Positions 1-7,557 of a stretch of DNA of 11,414 bases are shown here, piece by piece (within the stretch, counting starts at the first letter, position 1; each line of letters opens with the position of its first letter). The stretch is taken from NCBI GenBank assembly GCA_009837685.1, contig VXTA01000253.1, positions 1-11,414 on the forward strand. Direction: 5' to 3'. Source of the DNA: Chloroflexota bacterium (GTDB lineage: Bacteria; Chloroflexota; Dehalococcoidia; Lucifugimonadales; Lucifugimonadaceae). The notes under the pieces were generated by a model that saw nothing but the letters and a program-made list of their open reading frames with translations, had not been told where the DNA came from and ran no database searches. A program made the translations under genes and the position numbers.

Positions 1-671
1 ACTATCTCAACCTAATCTCCAGCAGCCGAATCATCACGACCAATACGCTTGTCGAAATTCTGAGACGCTTGGACTCGCCCCCAAACGCGTTGATTACCGC
101 TTCCGGCGTTGCCTTCTATGGCGATCGCGGCGACGAACAACTGACCGAACAGAGCGAACGTGGCGAGGGCATTCTCGCCGACATCGCAGTTCCGTGGGAA
201 GCCGCCACCGCCAGTGCCGAGGAGTTCGGCGTCCGTACAGCCACTGCGCGCTTCGGCATGGTCTTCAAAGCTGACGACGGCCCGCTGCCAGTACTGGCAC
301 GCCCCTTCAGATCAGGCGTCGGCGGACGTTTGGGCAACGGCAGACAGTGGACACCTTGGATTCACGTCGACGACGCGGTCTCGGCGCTCATCTTCGTCGC
401 CGAAAACGAGTCGTTAAACGGGCCGGTCAACGTAGTTTCGCCCGGCGTCGTCAGGAACTCAGAACTATCTCACGCCATCGCCGACACTCTGAGCAAGCCC
501 TGCTTCGGGTGGATGCCTGCAATCATCGCTAAATTCGTGATAGGCAACTACATCCAAGAACTCGCTATCGACAGCAAATTCGTCATACCCGAAAAACTCC
601 TGCAAGCTGGTTTCGAGTTTGAACATCGCGACCTGCGAGCCTGTCTAGAACACGAGTTGAGCACAAATTAG
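1..671 (+). CDS. TIGR01777-family NAD(P)-dependent epimerase (5' truncated by window)
   Basis: This is the C-terminal three quarters of an extended short-chain dehydrogenase/epimerase of the TIGR01777 (YfcH/SulA-like) group; the first complete codon is at base 3. The frame is open from the window edge, and residues before the TTG at 69 already match the family (SRIITTNTLVEIL, then ITASGVAFYGDRGDE), so that TTG is internal and the true start lies upstream. About 222 residues are visible against a usual length near 300. The N-terminal NAD-binding GxxGxxG loop is therefore missing. Later family blocks are visible: GSGRQW-like GNGRQWTPWIHVDDAV, NGPVNVVSP, and the C-terminal region ending in IPEKLLQAGFEFEHRDL. 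The substrate is unknown for most members; some are linked to cell division inhibition or nucleotide-sugar chemistry, but nothing here decides this. It converges on acnA. Confidence 0.88.
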   Translation, partial: YLNLISSSRIITTNTLVEILRRLDSPPNALITASGVAFYGDRGDEQLTEQSERGEGILADIAVPWEAATASAEEFGVRTATARFGMVFKADDGPLPVLARPFRSGVGGRLGNGRQWTPWIHVDDAVSALIFVAENESLNGPVNVVSPGVVRNSELSHAIADTLSKPCFGWMPAIIAKFVIGNYIQELAIDSKFVIPEKLLQAGFEFEHRDLRACLEHELSTN

Positions 672-847
672 ACGAATGTGTTGCTCCTTCCGTACGACGA
701 AAGGGACGCTCGCGGGTGAAATGTCCGACAGGACAAAGGGGGCACACCCCTTGATTAAACGTGCCAAAAACCAATTCCACCCCAGCCGGAAACCACATCG
801 AGTGGTAACTACACGCGTCATCGCCCTTTCGTAAAGCGTCGCGAGCG
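672..847. other. Convergent intergenic gap with hairpins
   Basis: These 176 bp separate the 3' ends of the epimerase gene and acnA. No convincing open frame is seen. The gap holds two adjacent short hairpins (722-752) and a perfect 10-bp inverted repeat whose arms lie at 705-714 (GACGCTCGCG) and 840-849 (CGCGAGCGTC), the right arm overlapping the acnA stop codon. An 8-bp pair, CGAAAGGG at 698-705 and CCCTTTCG at 824-831, is also present. A role in ending the two converging transcripts is plausible, but none of these stems has a good T-tract. Confidence 0.4.
722..752. terminator. Tandem small hairpins, possible bidirectional terminator
   Basis: Two perfect stems lie back to back: TGTCC-GACA-GGACA (722-735) and AAGGGG-GCACA-CCCCTT (736-752). 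Their position between convergent genes suggests a shared terminator. Neither strand has more than a few T residues after the stems, so a classic intrinsic terminator is not shown. Confidence 0.25.
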
Positions 848-3490
848 TCAGCTCTGCGCGATCATCTGACGCAGAACGTAGGGCAGAAGCCCCCCATGCT
901 CGTAGTACTCGGCTTCAACCGCCGTATCAACACGGCACAGCACGTCGAACGTCTGGGAAGCACCATCGTCGCTCGTCACGGTGACGCTGAGCATCGAGCC
1001 GGGCTCCACGCTCGCTCCGACGCCATTGACGGTGAACCGCTCTTTGCCAGTCAAACCCAACGACTGCGCCGACTGTCCGTCGATGAACTGGAGCGGAACC
1101 ACACCCATACCGATCAGGTTGGCGCGGTGGATACGCTCGAAACTCTCAGCAATCACGGCTCGCACACCCAACAGCATCGGCCCCTTAGCCGCCCAATCGC
1201 GCGAGCTTCCCGTTCCATACTCCTTGCCCGCAATCACGATGAGAGGCACACCCTCAGATCGGTACCGCTCCGCGGCGTTGAAGATGCGCATCGTCTCGCC
1301 AGTCGGATAGTGAACCGTCCAGTCGCCCTCGTAATCCGGCGTGAGTTTGTTGCGGAGCCGGATGTTACCGAACGTCCCCCGCATCATCACGTTATGGTTT
1401 CCACGCCGCGATCCATAGGAGTTGAACGCTCGCCGTGGAACATCGTTGGCTATCAAATGCTGACCAGACGGCGCGCTTGGAGGGATGCTGCCAGCAGGGG
1501 AGATGTGATCAGTCGTAACCGTATCTCCGACACTCACGAGTACACGAGCATTCTCAATCTCGTTCCTAGGCTGCGGTTCCAGCTCAAAACCGTCGAAGTA
1601 CGGAGGCGGCTGAATATAGGTGCTCCCCGGATCCCATTGGAACTGCTCGCCTGTAGCAGCTTCCAACTCCTGCCATTGCTCAGGGCCATCGTAAACCGCA
1701 CCATAGCGGTCATTGAACTGATCGACTCCAACCGCGCTGGCAACCGTCTGAGCAATCTCGTTCTGGCTCGGCCAGATGTCCGAGAGGAAGATGTCGTTGC
1801 CGTCGTCGTCAGTGCCCAGAGCGTCACGCGTCAGATCAACGTCGATGCGACCAGCGAGCGCGTATGCGACGACCAACATCGGCGACGCGAGGTAGTTCGC
1901 CTTCACTTGCGGATGTACGCGCCCCTCGAAGTTCCGGTTGCCACTGAGTACCGCCGCTGCAACAAGATCGTGGTCTGTAACCGTATCCGCCACCTCCTGA
2001 GGCAACGGCCCCGAGTTCCCGATGCACGTTGTGCAACCGTATCCAACGGTCTGGAAACCAAGCGATTCAAGCGAATCGGTGAGCCCCGCGCGGTCCAAAT
2101 AGTCCGAGACTACCTTCGATCCGGGTGCCAGACTGCTCTTTACCCACCACTTGCGCTCCAGTCCGCGTTCAACCGCGTTGCGCGCCAGCAATCCCGCACC
2201 CAACATCACGGATGGGTTGGATGTGTTGGTGCAACTCGTGATCGCTGCGATGACAACCGATCCATCTGTAACCTCTGCTCCGTTAGATGAAGCATCCGGA
2301 AACGCGTCGCGGAAGTTCTCGGAGACATCGCTCAGCAACACGCGGTCTTGCGGACGCTTCGGTCCCGCCATGCTCGGCTCAACATCACTGAGATCGAACT
2401 CGAGAGCAACCGTGTACTGCGGATCGTCGCTGTCGGATGGCGTGAGATAGTTGGCCGCGGAATACGCCTCGACAAGCGCGACCGTCTCCTCGGAGCGTCC
2501 AGTGCGTCGCAAGTAGTCGAGCGTCTGTTCGTCAATAGGGAAGAAGCCACACGTCGCACCGTACTCCGGTGCCATATTTCCAATCGTCGCACGGTCGGCC
2601 ACGGGCAATGACGCGAGACCCGGCCCGTAAAACTCGACGAAGCGTTCGACCACGCCGACACCGCGAAGCATCTCGGTGATCGCGAGCACGAGGTCAGTCG
2701 CCGTTGCCCCTTCCGCCAAACTACCGGTAAGTTTCACGCCCACCACTTCCGGCACGAGCATGTAATAAGGCTGTCCGAGCATCACCGCCTCGGCTTCAAT
2801 GCCTCCCACGCCCCATCCGAGGACACCGAGTCCGTTGATCATCGTCGTGTGCGAGTCAGTACCAACGCAGGTGTCGGGGTACGCGAAGGTGACACCGTCT
2901 ACCTCGTTGGTTAGGACAGCTGAAGCTAGGAACTCTAGGTTGACTTGGTGGACAATCCCCGTTCCCGGCGGGATGACCAGCATATTGTTGAACGCCGTCT
3001 GCGACCACTTCAGCAGCTTGTACCGCTCCACGTTGCGCTCAAACTCGAGGTCAATGTTTCGTGCCAACGCGCCTTCGGATGCAAAGTAATCGACCTGCAC
3101 CGAGTGATCGATGACCAGATCGGAATGAACGACCGGGTTGATGATGCTTGGATCGCCGCCCTTGTCGGCAACGGCATCGCGCATCGCCGCAAGATCGACC
3201 ACAACAGGGACACCAGTGAAGTCCTGCAAGGCCACACGCCCCGGCATGTATGGAAACTCTTTGGGTGGAGTTTGTGATGGCGACCAAGACGCCACGAGCC
3301 GCACATCTTCTTCGGTCGCGGGACCCACATGAGCGTTACGAAGAGCGTTTTCCAGCAGCACCCGTATCGAAAACGGCAACGTCGACACGTCGCACAGCCC
3401 AGCACGTTCAAGAGCCCCTAGATCGTAGTAGGAATACTCTCGCCCTTGGACATCGATTCGATTTACGGATTTGAATGGTGCTGGTTTCAT
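848..3490 (-). CDS. acnA: Aconitate hydratase AcnA
   Basis: The cytosolic [4Fe-4S] enzyme interconverts citrate and isocitrate through cis-aconitate in the TCA cycle. At 880 residues it is full length for the AcnA/IRP1 type (about 890-900). The three cluster cysteines are visible at C420 (SCTNTSNP) and C486/C489 (GYGCTTCIGNSGPL). Substrate-site blocks include TDSHTT (211-216), GWGVGGIEAEAVMLGQ (225-240), TTDHISPAG (659-667) and YGSRRGNHNVMMRG (692-705). The swivelling C-terminal domain carries the catalytic serine/arginine segment GTGSSRDWAAKG (759-770). The ATG at 3490 gives a normal N-terminus, but no Shine-Dalgarno sequence lies in front of it (CCAAGCGTTTAGCGT precedes the start). It is transcribed alone, divergent from the lactonase gene with a 151-bp gap and convergent with the epimerase gene. 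Identity is secure. Confidence 0.98.
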   Translation of the reverse strand: MKPAPFKSVNRIDVQGREYSYYDLGALERAGLCDVSTLPFSIRVLLENALRNAHVGPATEEDVRLVASWSPSQTPPKEFPYMPGRVALQDFTGVPVVVDLAAMRDAVADKGGDPSIINPVVHSDLVIDHSVQVDYFASEGALARNIDLEFERNVERYKLLKWSQTAFNNMLVIPPGTGIVHQVNLEFLASAVLTNEVDGVTFAYPDTCVGTDSHTTMINGLGVLGWGVGGIEAEAVMLGQPYYMLVPEVVGVKLTGSLAEGATATDLVLAITEMLRGVGVVERFVEFYGPGLASLPVADRATIGNMAPEYGATCGFFPIDEQTLDYLRRTGRSEETVALVEAYSAANYLTPSDSDDPQYTVALEFDLSDVEPSMAGPKRPQDRVLLSDVSENFRDAFPDASSNGAEVTDGSVVIAAITSCTNTSNPSVMLGAGLLARNAVERGLERKWWVKSSLAPGSKVVSDYLDRAGLTDSLESLGFQTVGYGCTTCIGNSGPLPQEVADTVTDHDLVAAAVLSGNRNFEGRVHPQVKANYLASPMLVVAYALAGRIDVDLTRDALGTDDDGNDIFLSDIWPSQNEIAQTVASAVGVDQFNDRYGAVYDGPEQWQELEAATGEQFQWDPGSTYIQPPPYFDGFELEPQPRNEIENARVLVSVGDTVTTDHISPAGSIPPSAPSGQHLIANDVPRRAFNSYGSRRGNHNVMMRGTFGNIRLRNKLTPDYEGDWTVHYPTGETMRIFNAAERYRSEGVPLIVIAGKEYGTGSSRDWAAKGPMLLGVRAVIAESFERIHRANLIGMGVVPLQFIDGQSAQSLGLTGKERFTVNGVGASVEPGSMLSVTVTSDDGASQTFDVLCRVDTAVEAEYYEHGGLLPYVLRQMIAQS

Positions 3491-3641
3491 ACGCTAAACG
3501 CTTGGCTGGGTTGCGGTTGCTCGTGCTTGAATCACCTGAATCCTAATGTATCAGTCGAATGAATCTGCGAAATGTCGCTTATCATTTCAGCGCATACCGA
3601 ATAGCATCTATCAACGTCAAATCGAAAGGCAGATCGCGAGC
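3491..3641. promoter_or_regulatory. Divergent acnA / lactonase promoter region
   Basis: This 151-bp gap must hold promoters for two genes transcribed away from each other. I can see no clear -35/-10 pair on either strand. A possible -10 for acnA is TACATT read on the minus strand (3550-3545), with no recognisable -35. The direct near-repeat ACGCT-A-AACGCTT at 3491-3503 lies immediately upstream of the acnA start. Confidence 0.35.
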
Positions 3642-4736
3642 ATGGGACAACCCAAAGACCAGCTGATATTCGTCGGAACATACACCAATCTCGGCGCAAA
3701 AGGCATCTACACGTGCCACATGGATGGCGCAACCGGGCGATTGACCGAGCTATCAGTCGCCACCGATAGCGGACCCAACCCATCATTCGTCACTCTTCAC
3801 CCGAACGGCAAATTCCTATACTCGGTTGCCGAAGTCAACGATTTCGAGGGCGATGATGCTGGCGGTGTCCACGCATATGCCATCGGAGAAAACGGCAAGC
3901 TCTCGCTCATAAACAAAGAGTCGACCAAAGGCACCGGCCCCTGCCACCTCGTCGTTGAGACGAACGGAAAGTACCTCTTCGTCGCCAACTACGCAGGCGG
4001 CAGCGTCGCAATGTTCGAGATCAACGACGACGGCAGCCTGAACGAAGCCTGCGACTTCCATCAGCACGTTGGCGGAAGCATGGTTCAGGCAGACCGTCAA
4101 AACGAACCACACGCCCACTCCGTGACCATGGCGCCGAGCAACAACCAGCTGATCGTCTGTGATCTCGGCTTGGACAAGGTGCTTGTATATGACATCGATC
4201 ACGACGCCGGCAAGATTGTTCTGAACGAAGATGCTTCAGCAGATTCGCGACCCGGCGAAGGGCCGCGCCACTTCGCATTCCACCCCGACGGCACCGCCGC
4301 GTTCGCTATCAACGAGATCGGTCTGACCATCAGCGCATACGATGTCGATGCCGACAGCGGCAAGCTGACTGAAACCCACTGGGTCGGCACTGTCCGCCCC
4401 GATGTCGTCTACGCCGATGGCAACAGCACCGCCGATATTCATGTGTCGCCTGACGGCAAGCATGTCTACGGCTCGAACCGCGGCCACGACACACTGGTCA
4501 TCTACGGCTGGGACCACTACGCCCGGATGCTCTACTACATCGCTAACGAGTCGACGCGTGGCAACACCCCTCGCAACTTCGCCATCGATCCCACCGGAAC
4601 TTGGGTGCTCGCCGAGAACCAAGATTCAGGCACCATTCACACCTTCAAGCGAGACGCCGATTCCGGCGAGTTGACCCACACTGGACACATGATCTCGATA
4701 CCGGGACCAGTCTGTATTCAGATGATGGATGCATAA
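3642..4736 (+). CDS. Lactonase family protein (6-phosphogluconolactonase-type beta-propeller)
   Basis: The protein is a seven-bladed beta-propeller lactonase (COG2706, Pgl/YbhE type) that would hydrolyse a sugar lactone, classically 6-phosphogluconolactone in the oxidative pentose phosphate pathway. I chose ATG 3642, with a modest AAAGG at 3625-3629 upstream. It gives 364 residues starting MGQPKDQLIFVGTYT, which fits the family start at the first blade; the frame is open back to 3546 but that extension is unlike the family. Blade repeats are visible: PNPSFVTLHPNGKFLYSV (45-62), GTGPCHLVVETNGKYLFVAN (97-116), PHAHSVTMAP (156-165), GEGPRHFAFHPDG (205-217), ADIHVSPDGKHVYGSNRG (264-281) and GNTPRNFAIDPTGTWVLAEN (307-326). 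No signal peptide is seen, so it is probably cytoplasmic. It is followed 51 bp later by a family 3 glycosidase, probably in one operon. The exact lactone is not settled by sequence. Confidence 0.9.
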   Translation: MGQPKDQLIFVGTYTNLGAKGIYTCHMDGATGRLTELSVATDSGPNPSFVTLHPNGKFLYSVAEVNDFEGDDAGGVHAYAIGENGKLSLINKESTKGTGPCHLVVETNGKYLFVANYAGGSVAMFEINDDGSLNEACDFHQHVGGSMVQADRQNEPHAHSVTMAPSNNQLIVCDLGLDKVLVYDIDHDAGKIVLNEDASADSRPGEGPRHFAFHPDGTAAFAINEIGLTISAYDVDADSGKLTETHWVGTVRPDVVYADGNSTADIHVSPDGKHVYGSNRGHDTLVIYGWDHYARMLYYIANESTRGNTPRNFAIDPTGTWVLAENQDSGTIHTFKRDADSGELTHTGHMISIPGPVCIQMMDA

Positions 4737-4787
4737 TTAGCGGTCGATCATCTACGAAAACACCCAGCCAAAAGAAAGGCGATTACC

Positions 4788-6839
4788 TTGGCATCAAACG
4801 ATTACCGGCATCGGCCGGAGGTTCAGGCGCGATCCGTTGAACTCCTCTACGACGACGGGCTTCCGTTCCGAGACCTCAACAAGAACGGCGAGATAGACAC
4901 ATACGAAGACTGGCGCAAACCAGTCGAAGCTCGTGTCGCCGATCTGCTTTCTCAGATGACGTTGGATGAGAAGGCCGGGATGTTGATGATCGATCAATTG
5001 AACGCCGACGCAGGTGGACAAGTCCCTTTACTGGCAGGTAAATTGCTGTTCGAGGAGAAGATGACGCGGTTCATCCTCCGAAACACCGTCACGAACTCGC
5101 CTCAAGAAACTGGCCATCCCTTCTTTGGCGCGCAGGTCACGCCGTACGAGATGGCGCAGTTCACCAACGCGGTGCAGGAGATGTGCGAAACCACGCGCCT
5201 CGGCATTCCCGCAATCTTCAAGTCGAACCCACGCAACCACTTCGAAGAAGGATTCATGGGTGGACTCGACGCCTCAGTCGGTGCATTCTCGGCGTGGCCC
5301 AAAGAGGCTGGTCTCGCAGCGACTCGTGACATGGAGATCATCGCCGACTTTGCCCGTACGGTCGCGAGAGAATGGGTCGCCCTCGGCATCAGAGGGATGT
5401 ACGGCTACTGTCTTGACCTCTCGACCGAACCTCGATGGTTCCGTATCACCGAGACCTTCGCGCAAGATGCCGATCTGGTAAGCGAGATCGCCACTGCGCT
5501 AGTCAAGGGCATACAAGGCGAATCGCTGAACCATCAAAGTGTTCAAGTCACCATGAAGCACTTCCCAGGCGGCGGACCCCAAGAGGGCGGCGCCGACCCG
5601 CACTTCAAGTTCGGAAAGTACCAAGCCTATCCGGGCGACAACTTCGACTATCACTACAAGCCGTTCATCGCCGCGATCAAGGCCGGCGTCTCTTCGATCA
5701 TGCCGTACTACGGCGTGCCGGTGGGGCAGAGGCACCAACCCAACGACGTCGGTATGTCGTTCTCCAAAGGCATCACCACCGAATTGCTGCGAGAGAAGCT
5801 GGGATTCGAGGGGAACGTCAACTCAGATACTGCGATTGCCACGACGATGCCGTGGGGCGTCGAAGACAAACCCGTCTCTGAACGCGTCGCTATGGCGATC
5901 AACGCTGGTGTCGATGTCCTGTCCGGGTTCAGCGACAACACGCAAATGAGTGCGCTTATCGACTCCGGCACGATCTCCGAGGAACGGCTCGATCAAGCGG
6001 TCAGTCGGTTACTTACTGAACAGTTCAAACTTGGTCTGTTCGAGAACCCGTTCGTAGAGCCGAATCGAGCCGGATACATCCTCAACAACCGCATCACGCA
6101 GGCCAAGGCTGACGCTGCCCAACGCAAAGCGATCGTGCTTCTCCAGAACCGCAACAACGTGCTGCCGATGGAGATGCCGACGCCTAAACCGCAACCAAAT
6201 CCGTTCGCAATGCTCGGTTTCCATCAGGATGCGACGGATGAGCCAGAGATCGAACCGGTCAGCAAAAAGCTCTATGTCATGGGCATGGACCCCGAAGTGA
6301 TCAATGGTCCCGAATGGAATGAATACGAGGTTGTGTCTGGAGGCTACGACGCTGCCAACGGAGAATCCAGACCTGCGGTCCCCGATGACACGGACTACGC
6401 AATAATCCGCGTCATCATCGGCAACAACAGCAAGATTGGCGGAGGCTTCCTTCCGGTTCCCGATCCGGAAGAGCTCGATATGATCGCTTTCTCCGACATG
6501 GATGAATCAAGTTCGTGGACGGTGACACCTAATCTGGCCGACATTAACGGCGTAATGTCCGAAATCGGTGCCGACCGCACTATCGTAGCGATCCGCTTCC
6601 GTCAGCCGTTCGTACTCGACGAAGCCAGCGGCCTGCGAAACGCCGGTGCCATTATCGCCACATTCGGCTCAAGCGACGCAGCATTGATGGATGTCCTAAC
6701 CGGCAAATATCCGGCACAAGGCAAACTACCCTTCGCCCTCGCCAATAGCGCTGAGGCGATCCTCCGTCAACATTCAGACGTTCCGGGCTACTCCGAAGGG
6801 GACACCCTGTTCCCGTTCGGGCATGGGGTTGGATATTAA
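4788..6839 (+). CDS. Glycoside hydrolase family 3 protein (beta-glucosidase-like)
   Basis: This is a retaining exo-glycosidase of family GH3. The TTG start at 4788 is supported by AAAGG at 4775-4779, 8 nt upstream. The 683-residue protein has the N-terminal barrel from about residue 45 (RVADLLSQMTLDEKAGML), the substrate-binding block KHFPGGGP (257-264), and the nucleophile region GFEGNVNSDTA with the predicted nucleophile D347. The C-terminal alpha/beta sandwich follows from about 442 (AQRKAIVLLQNRNNVLPM) and ends with the family signature LFPFGHGVGY (674-683). No signal peptide is present, so it should act inside the cell on imported glycosides. Residues 29-40 (DLNKNGEIDTYE) form a perfect EF-hand-type calcium-loop pattern ahead of the barrel. 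Its upstream neighbour is a sugar lactonase. Substrate specificity and the acid/base residue cannot be assigned from sequence alone. Confidence 0.93.
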   Translation: MASNDYRHRPEVQARSVELLYDDGLPFRDLNKNGEIDTYEDWRKPVEARVADLLSQMTLDEKAGMLMIDQLNADAGGQVPLLAGKLLFEEKMTRFILRNTVTNSPQETGHPFFGAQVTPYEMAQFTNAVQEMCETTRLGIPAIFKSNPRNHFEEGFMGGLDASVGAFSAWPKEAGLAATRDMEIIADFARTVAREWVALGIRGMYGYCLDLSTEPRWFRITETFAQDADLVSEIATALVKGIQGESLNHQSVQVTMKHFPGGGPQEGGADPHFKFGKYQAYPGDNFDYHYKPFIAAIKAGVSSIMPYYGVPVGQRHQPNDVGMSFSKGITTELLREKLGFEGNVNSDTAIATTMPWGVEDKPVSERVAMAINAGVDVLSGFSDNTQMSALIDSGTISEERLDQAVSRLLTEQFKLGLFENPFVEPNRAGYILNNRITQAKADAAQRKAIVLLQNRNNVLPMEMPTPKPQPNPFAMLGFHQDATDEPEIEPVSKKLYVMGMDPEVINGPEWNEYEVVSGGYDAANGESRPAVPDDTDYAIIRVIIGNNSKIGGGFLPVPDPEELDMIAFSDMDESSSWTVTPNLADINGVMSEIGADRTIVAIRFRQPFVLDEASGLRNAGAIIATFGSSDAALMDVLTGKYPAQGKLPFALANSAEAILRQHSDVPGYSEGDTLFPFGHGVGY

Positions 6840-6875
6840 AACCAAAGCGCCAACAACCTTCTGATCAGCGAATGA

Positions 6876-6914
6876 TCATGACAATATCATGGAAAATTCA
6901 TGACCGCTTCATGA
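6876..6914. promoter_or_regulatory. Four TCATGA operator half-sites in 11-bp phase
   Basis: The palindromic hexamer TCATGA occurs at 6876, 6898 and 6909, with TCATGG at 6887. All four begin exactly 11 bp apart, so they lie on one face of the helix. The larger unit TCATGA(C/T)AATAT recurs at 6876-6887 and 6909-6920. Ribbon-helix-helix antitoxins commonly bind short palindromes in side-by-side arrays, so this is the likely autoregulatory operator for the antitoxin-toxin pair just downstream. Binding itself is inferred. Confidence 0.72.
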
Positions 6915-6920
6915 TAATAT
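6890..6920 (+). promoter_or_regulatory. Probable leaderless promoter of the toxin-antitoxin operon
   Basis: A -35-like TGGAAA (6890-6895) is followed after 17 bp by GATAAT (6913-6918). The overlapping TAATAT (6915-6920) fits the TANNNT form and ends 6 nt before the antitoxin ATG at 6927. Transcription would start at or within a few bases of the ATG, giving a leaderless mRNA. The operator hexamers overlap the -35 and -10, consistent with repression by the antitoxin. Confidence 0.55.
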
Positions 6921-6926
6921 GAGGGC

Positions 6927-7160
6927 ATGGCTACTCTGCAAGTAAAAAATCTACCCGAGGAAACGTACGAGCAACTGCGTCAATTGGCGAAGCGACGCAA
7001 TACGACGATCAGTGCAACGGTACGGCAAGCGGTGGACCGTGAACTTGAGGCTGCATCTTGGTGGGACGATTGGGACAAGACACCGCGCAGCAATGTCAAG
7101 ATCGATTCTGCCGAATTGCTGAAGGAAGCACGTGAGCTTCGCGACGCAGGGTTAGAATGA
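6927..7160 (+). CDS. Ribbon-helix-helix antitoxin (FitA/VapB-like)
   Basis: This 77-residue protein is the antitoxin of a type II pair: it binds DNA as a dimer to repress its own operon and neutralises the toxin. Residues 1-42 show the ribbon-helix-helix pattern: a strand (TLQVKNLP), helix A (EETYEQLRQLAKRRN) and helix B (ISATVRQAVDREL). The C-terminal tail from W45 (WWDDWDKTPRS, then a charged helix to residue 77) is the expected toxin-wrapping part. Its TGA overlaps the toxin ATG by 4 bp (ATGA). A GAGGG lies at 6921-6925, but only one base separates it from the ATG, too close to be a working ribosome site; the promoter position suggests leaderless translation. Family assignment is strong; the FitA versus VapB naming is loose. 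Confidence 0.92.
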   Translation: MATLQVKNLPEETYEQLRQLAKRRNTTISATVRQAVDRELEAASWWDDWDKTPRSNVKIDSAELLKEARELRDAGLE

Positions 7161-7552
7161 CCGGCTACGTGATTGACGCTTCGGCGCTGGTTGAAGTCGT
7201 TTTGCACACGGAACTTGGTGAAGCAGTTGCGAACATGATCCGTGATCGTAGATTGATCGCACCTGAATTAATTGACGTCGAGGTTTTAGCGACCCTTCGT
7301 CGAAGCGTTTTGGCGAAATCAGTGTCGGACCCTGAAGCCAGCCTCGCTGTCCATCGTCTCATCAACGCTCCAATCACTCGTCATTCTCATAGAACTCTTG
7401 TCCAGGAAGCATGGCGATACCGTCAAAATGTCAGCGCGTACGACTCGTTTTATGTGGCACTCGCTCACAAAAACAGAATGCCGCTAATCACCGTTGATGC
7501 CCGGCTAAGTCGAGCACCAGTCACTGATATTGCGATCATAAACCTCCGCTAA
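7157..7552 (+). CDS. vapC: PIN-domain toxin (VapC family ribonuclease)
   Basis: At 131 residues this is a standard-length VapC-type PIN endoribonuclease, which cleaves RNA (often tRNA or rRNA) when its antitoxin is degraded. The acidic metal-binding residues are all visible: D7 (YVIDASALVE), E42 (APELIDVEVLATLRR), D96 (YDSFYVALA) and D114 (ITVDARLSRA). The ATG overlaps the antitoxin stop as ATGA, and AGGG at 7148-7151 sits 5 nt upstream, so the toxin has a conventional ribosome site although the antitoxin appears not to. Two hand-counted 60-bp stretches (7201-7320) are 47-48% GC, against 60-65% in two stretches of neighbouring genes, which hints at horizontal transfer. The stop lies only 5 bp from the convergent molybdoenzyme stop. 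The RNA target is unknown. Confidence 0.94.
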   Translation: MTGYVIDASALVEVVLHTELGEAVANMIRDRRLIAPELIDVEVLATLRRSVLAKSVSDPEASLAVHRLINAPITRHSHRTLVQEAWRYRQNVSAYDSFYVALAHKNRMPLITVDARLSRAPVTDIAIINLR

Positions 7553-7557
7553 AAACC

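Noticed and set aside
69..71. TTG at 69 as start of the epimerase gene
   Set aside because: The frame is open to base 3 and the upstream residues match the TIGR01777 family, so the gene is truncated by the window.
896..2290. A 464-codon open frame on the plus strand
   Set aside because: It lies wholly antisense to acnA, is rich in Arg/His/Ser as expected from reverse reading of this codon usage, and matches no family I know; acnA is certain.
3496..3503. Octamer AAACGCTT shared by the acnA and pntAA upstream regions (also 9021-9028)
   Set aside because: Two copies of an 8-mer are not enough to claim a regulon; one is part of a palindrome and the other is not.
3546..3641. N-terminal extension of the lactonase from ATG 3546
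   Set aside because: The extra 32 residues do not resemble the family, and the protein from ATG 3642 starts directly at the first propeller blade.
6861..6868. Palindrome CTGATCAG as a fifth operator site
   Set aside because: Its centre is 14 bp from the next hexamer centre and so out of the 11-bp phase; the in-phase bases (TCAGCG at 6865) match TCATGA poorly.
6921..6925. GAGGG as ribosome site of the antitoxin
   Set aside because: One base from the ATG is too short for normal pairing.
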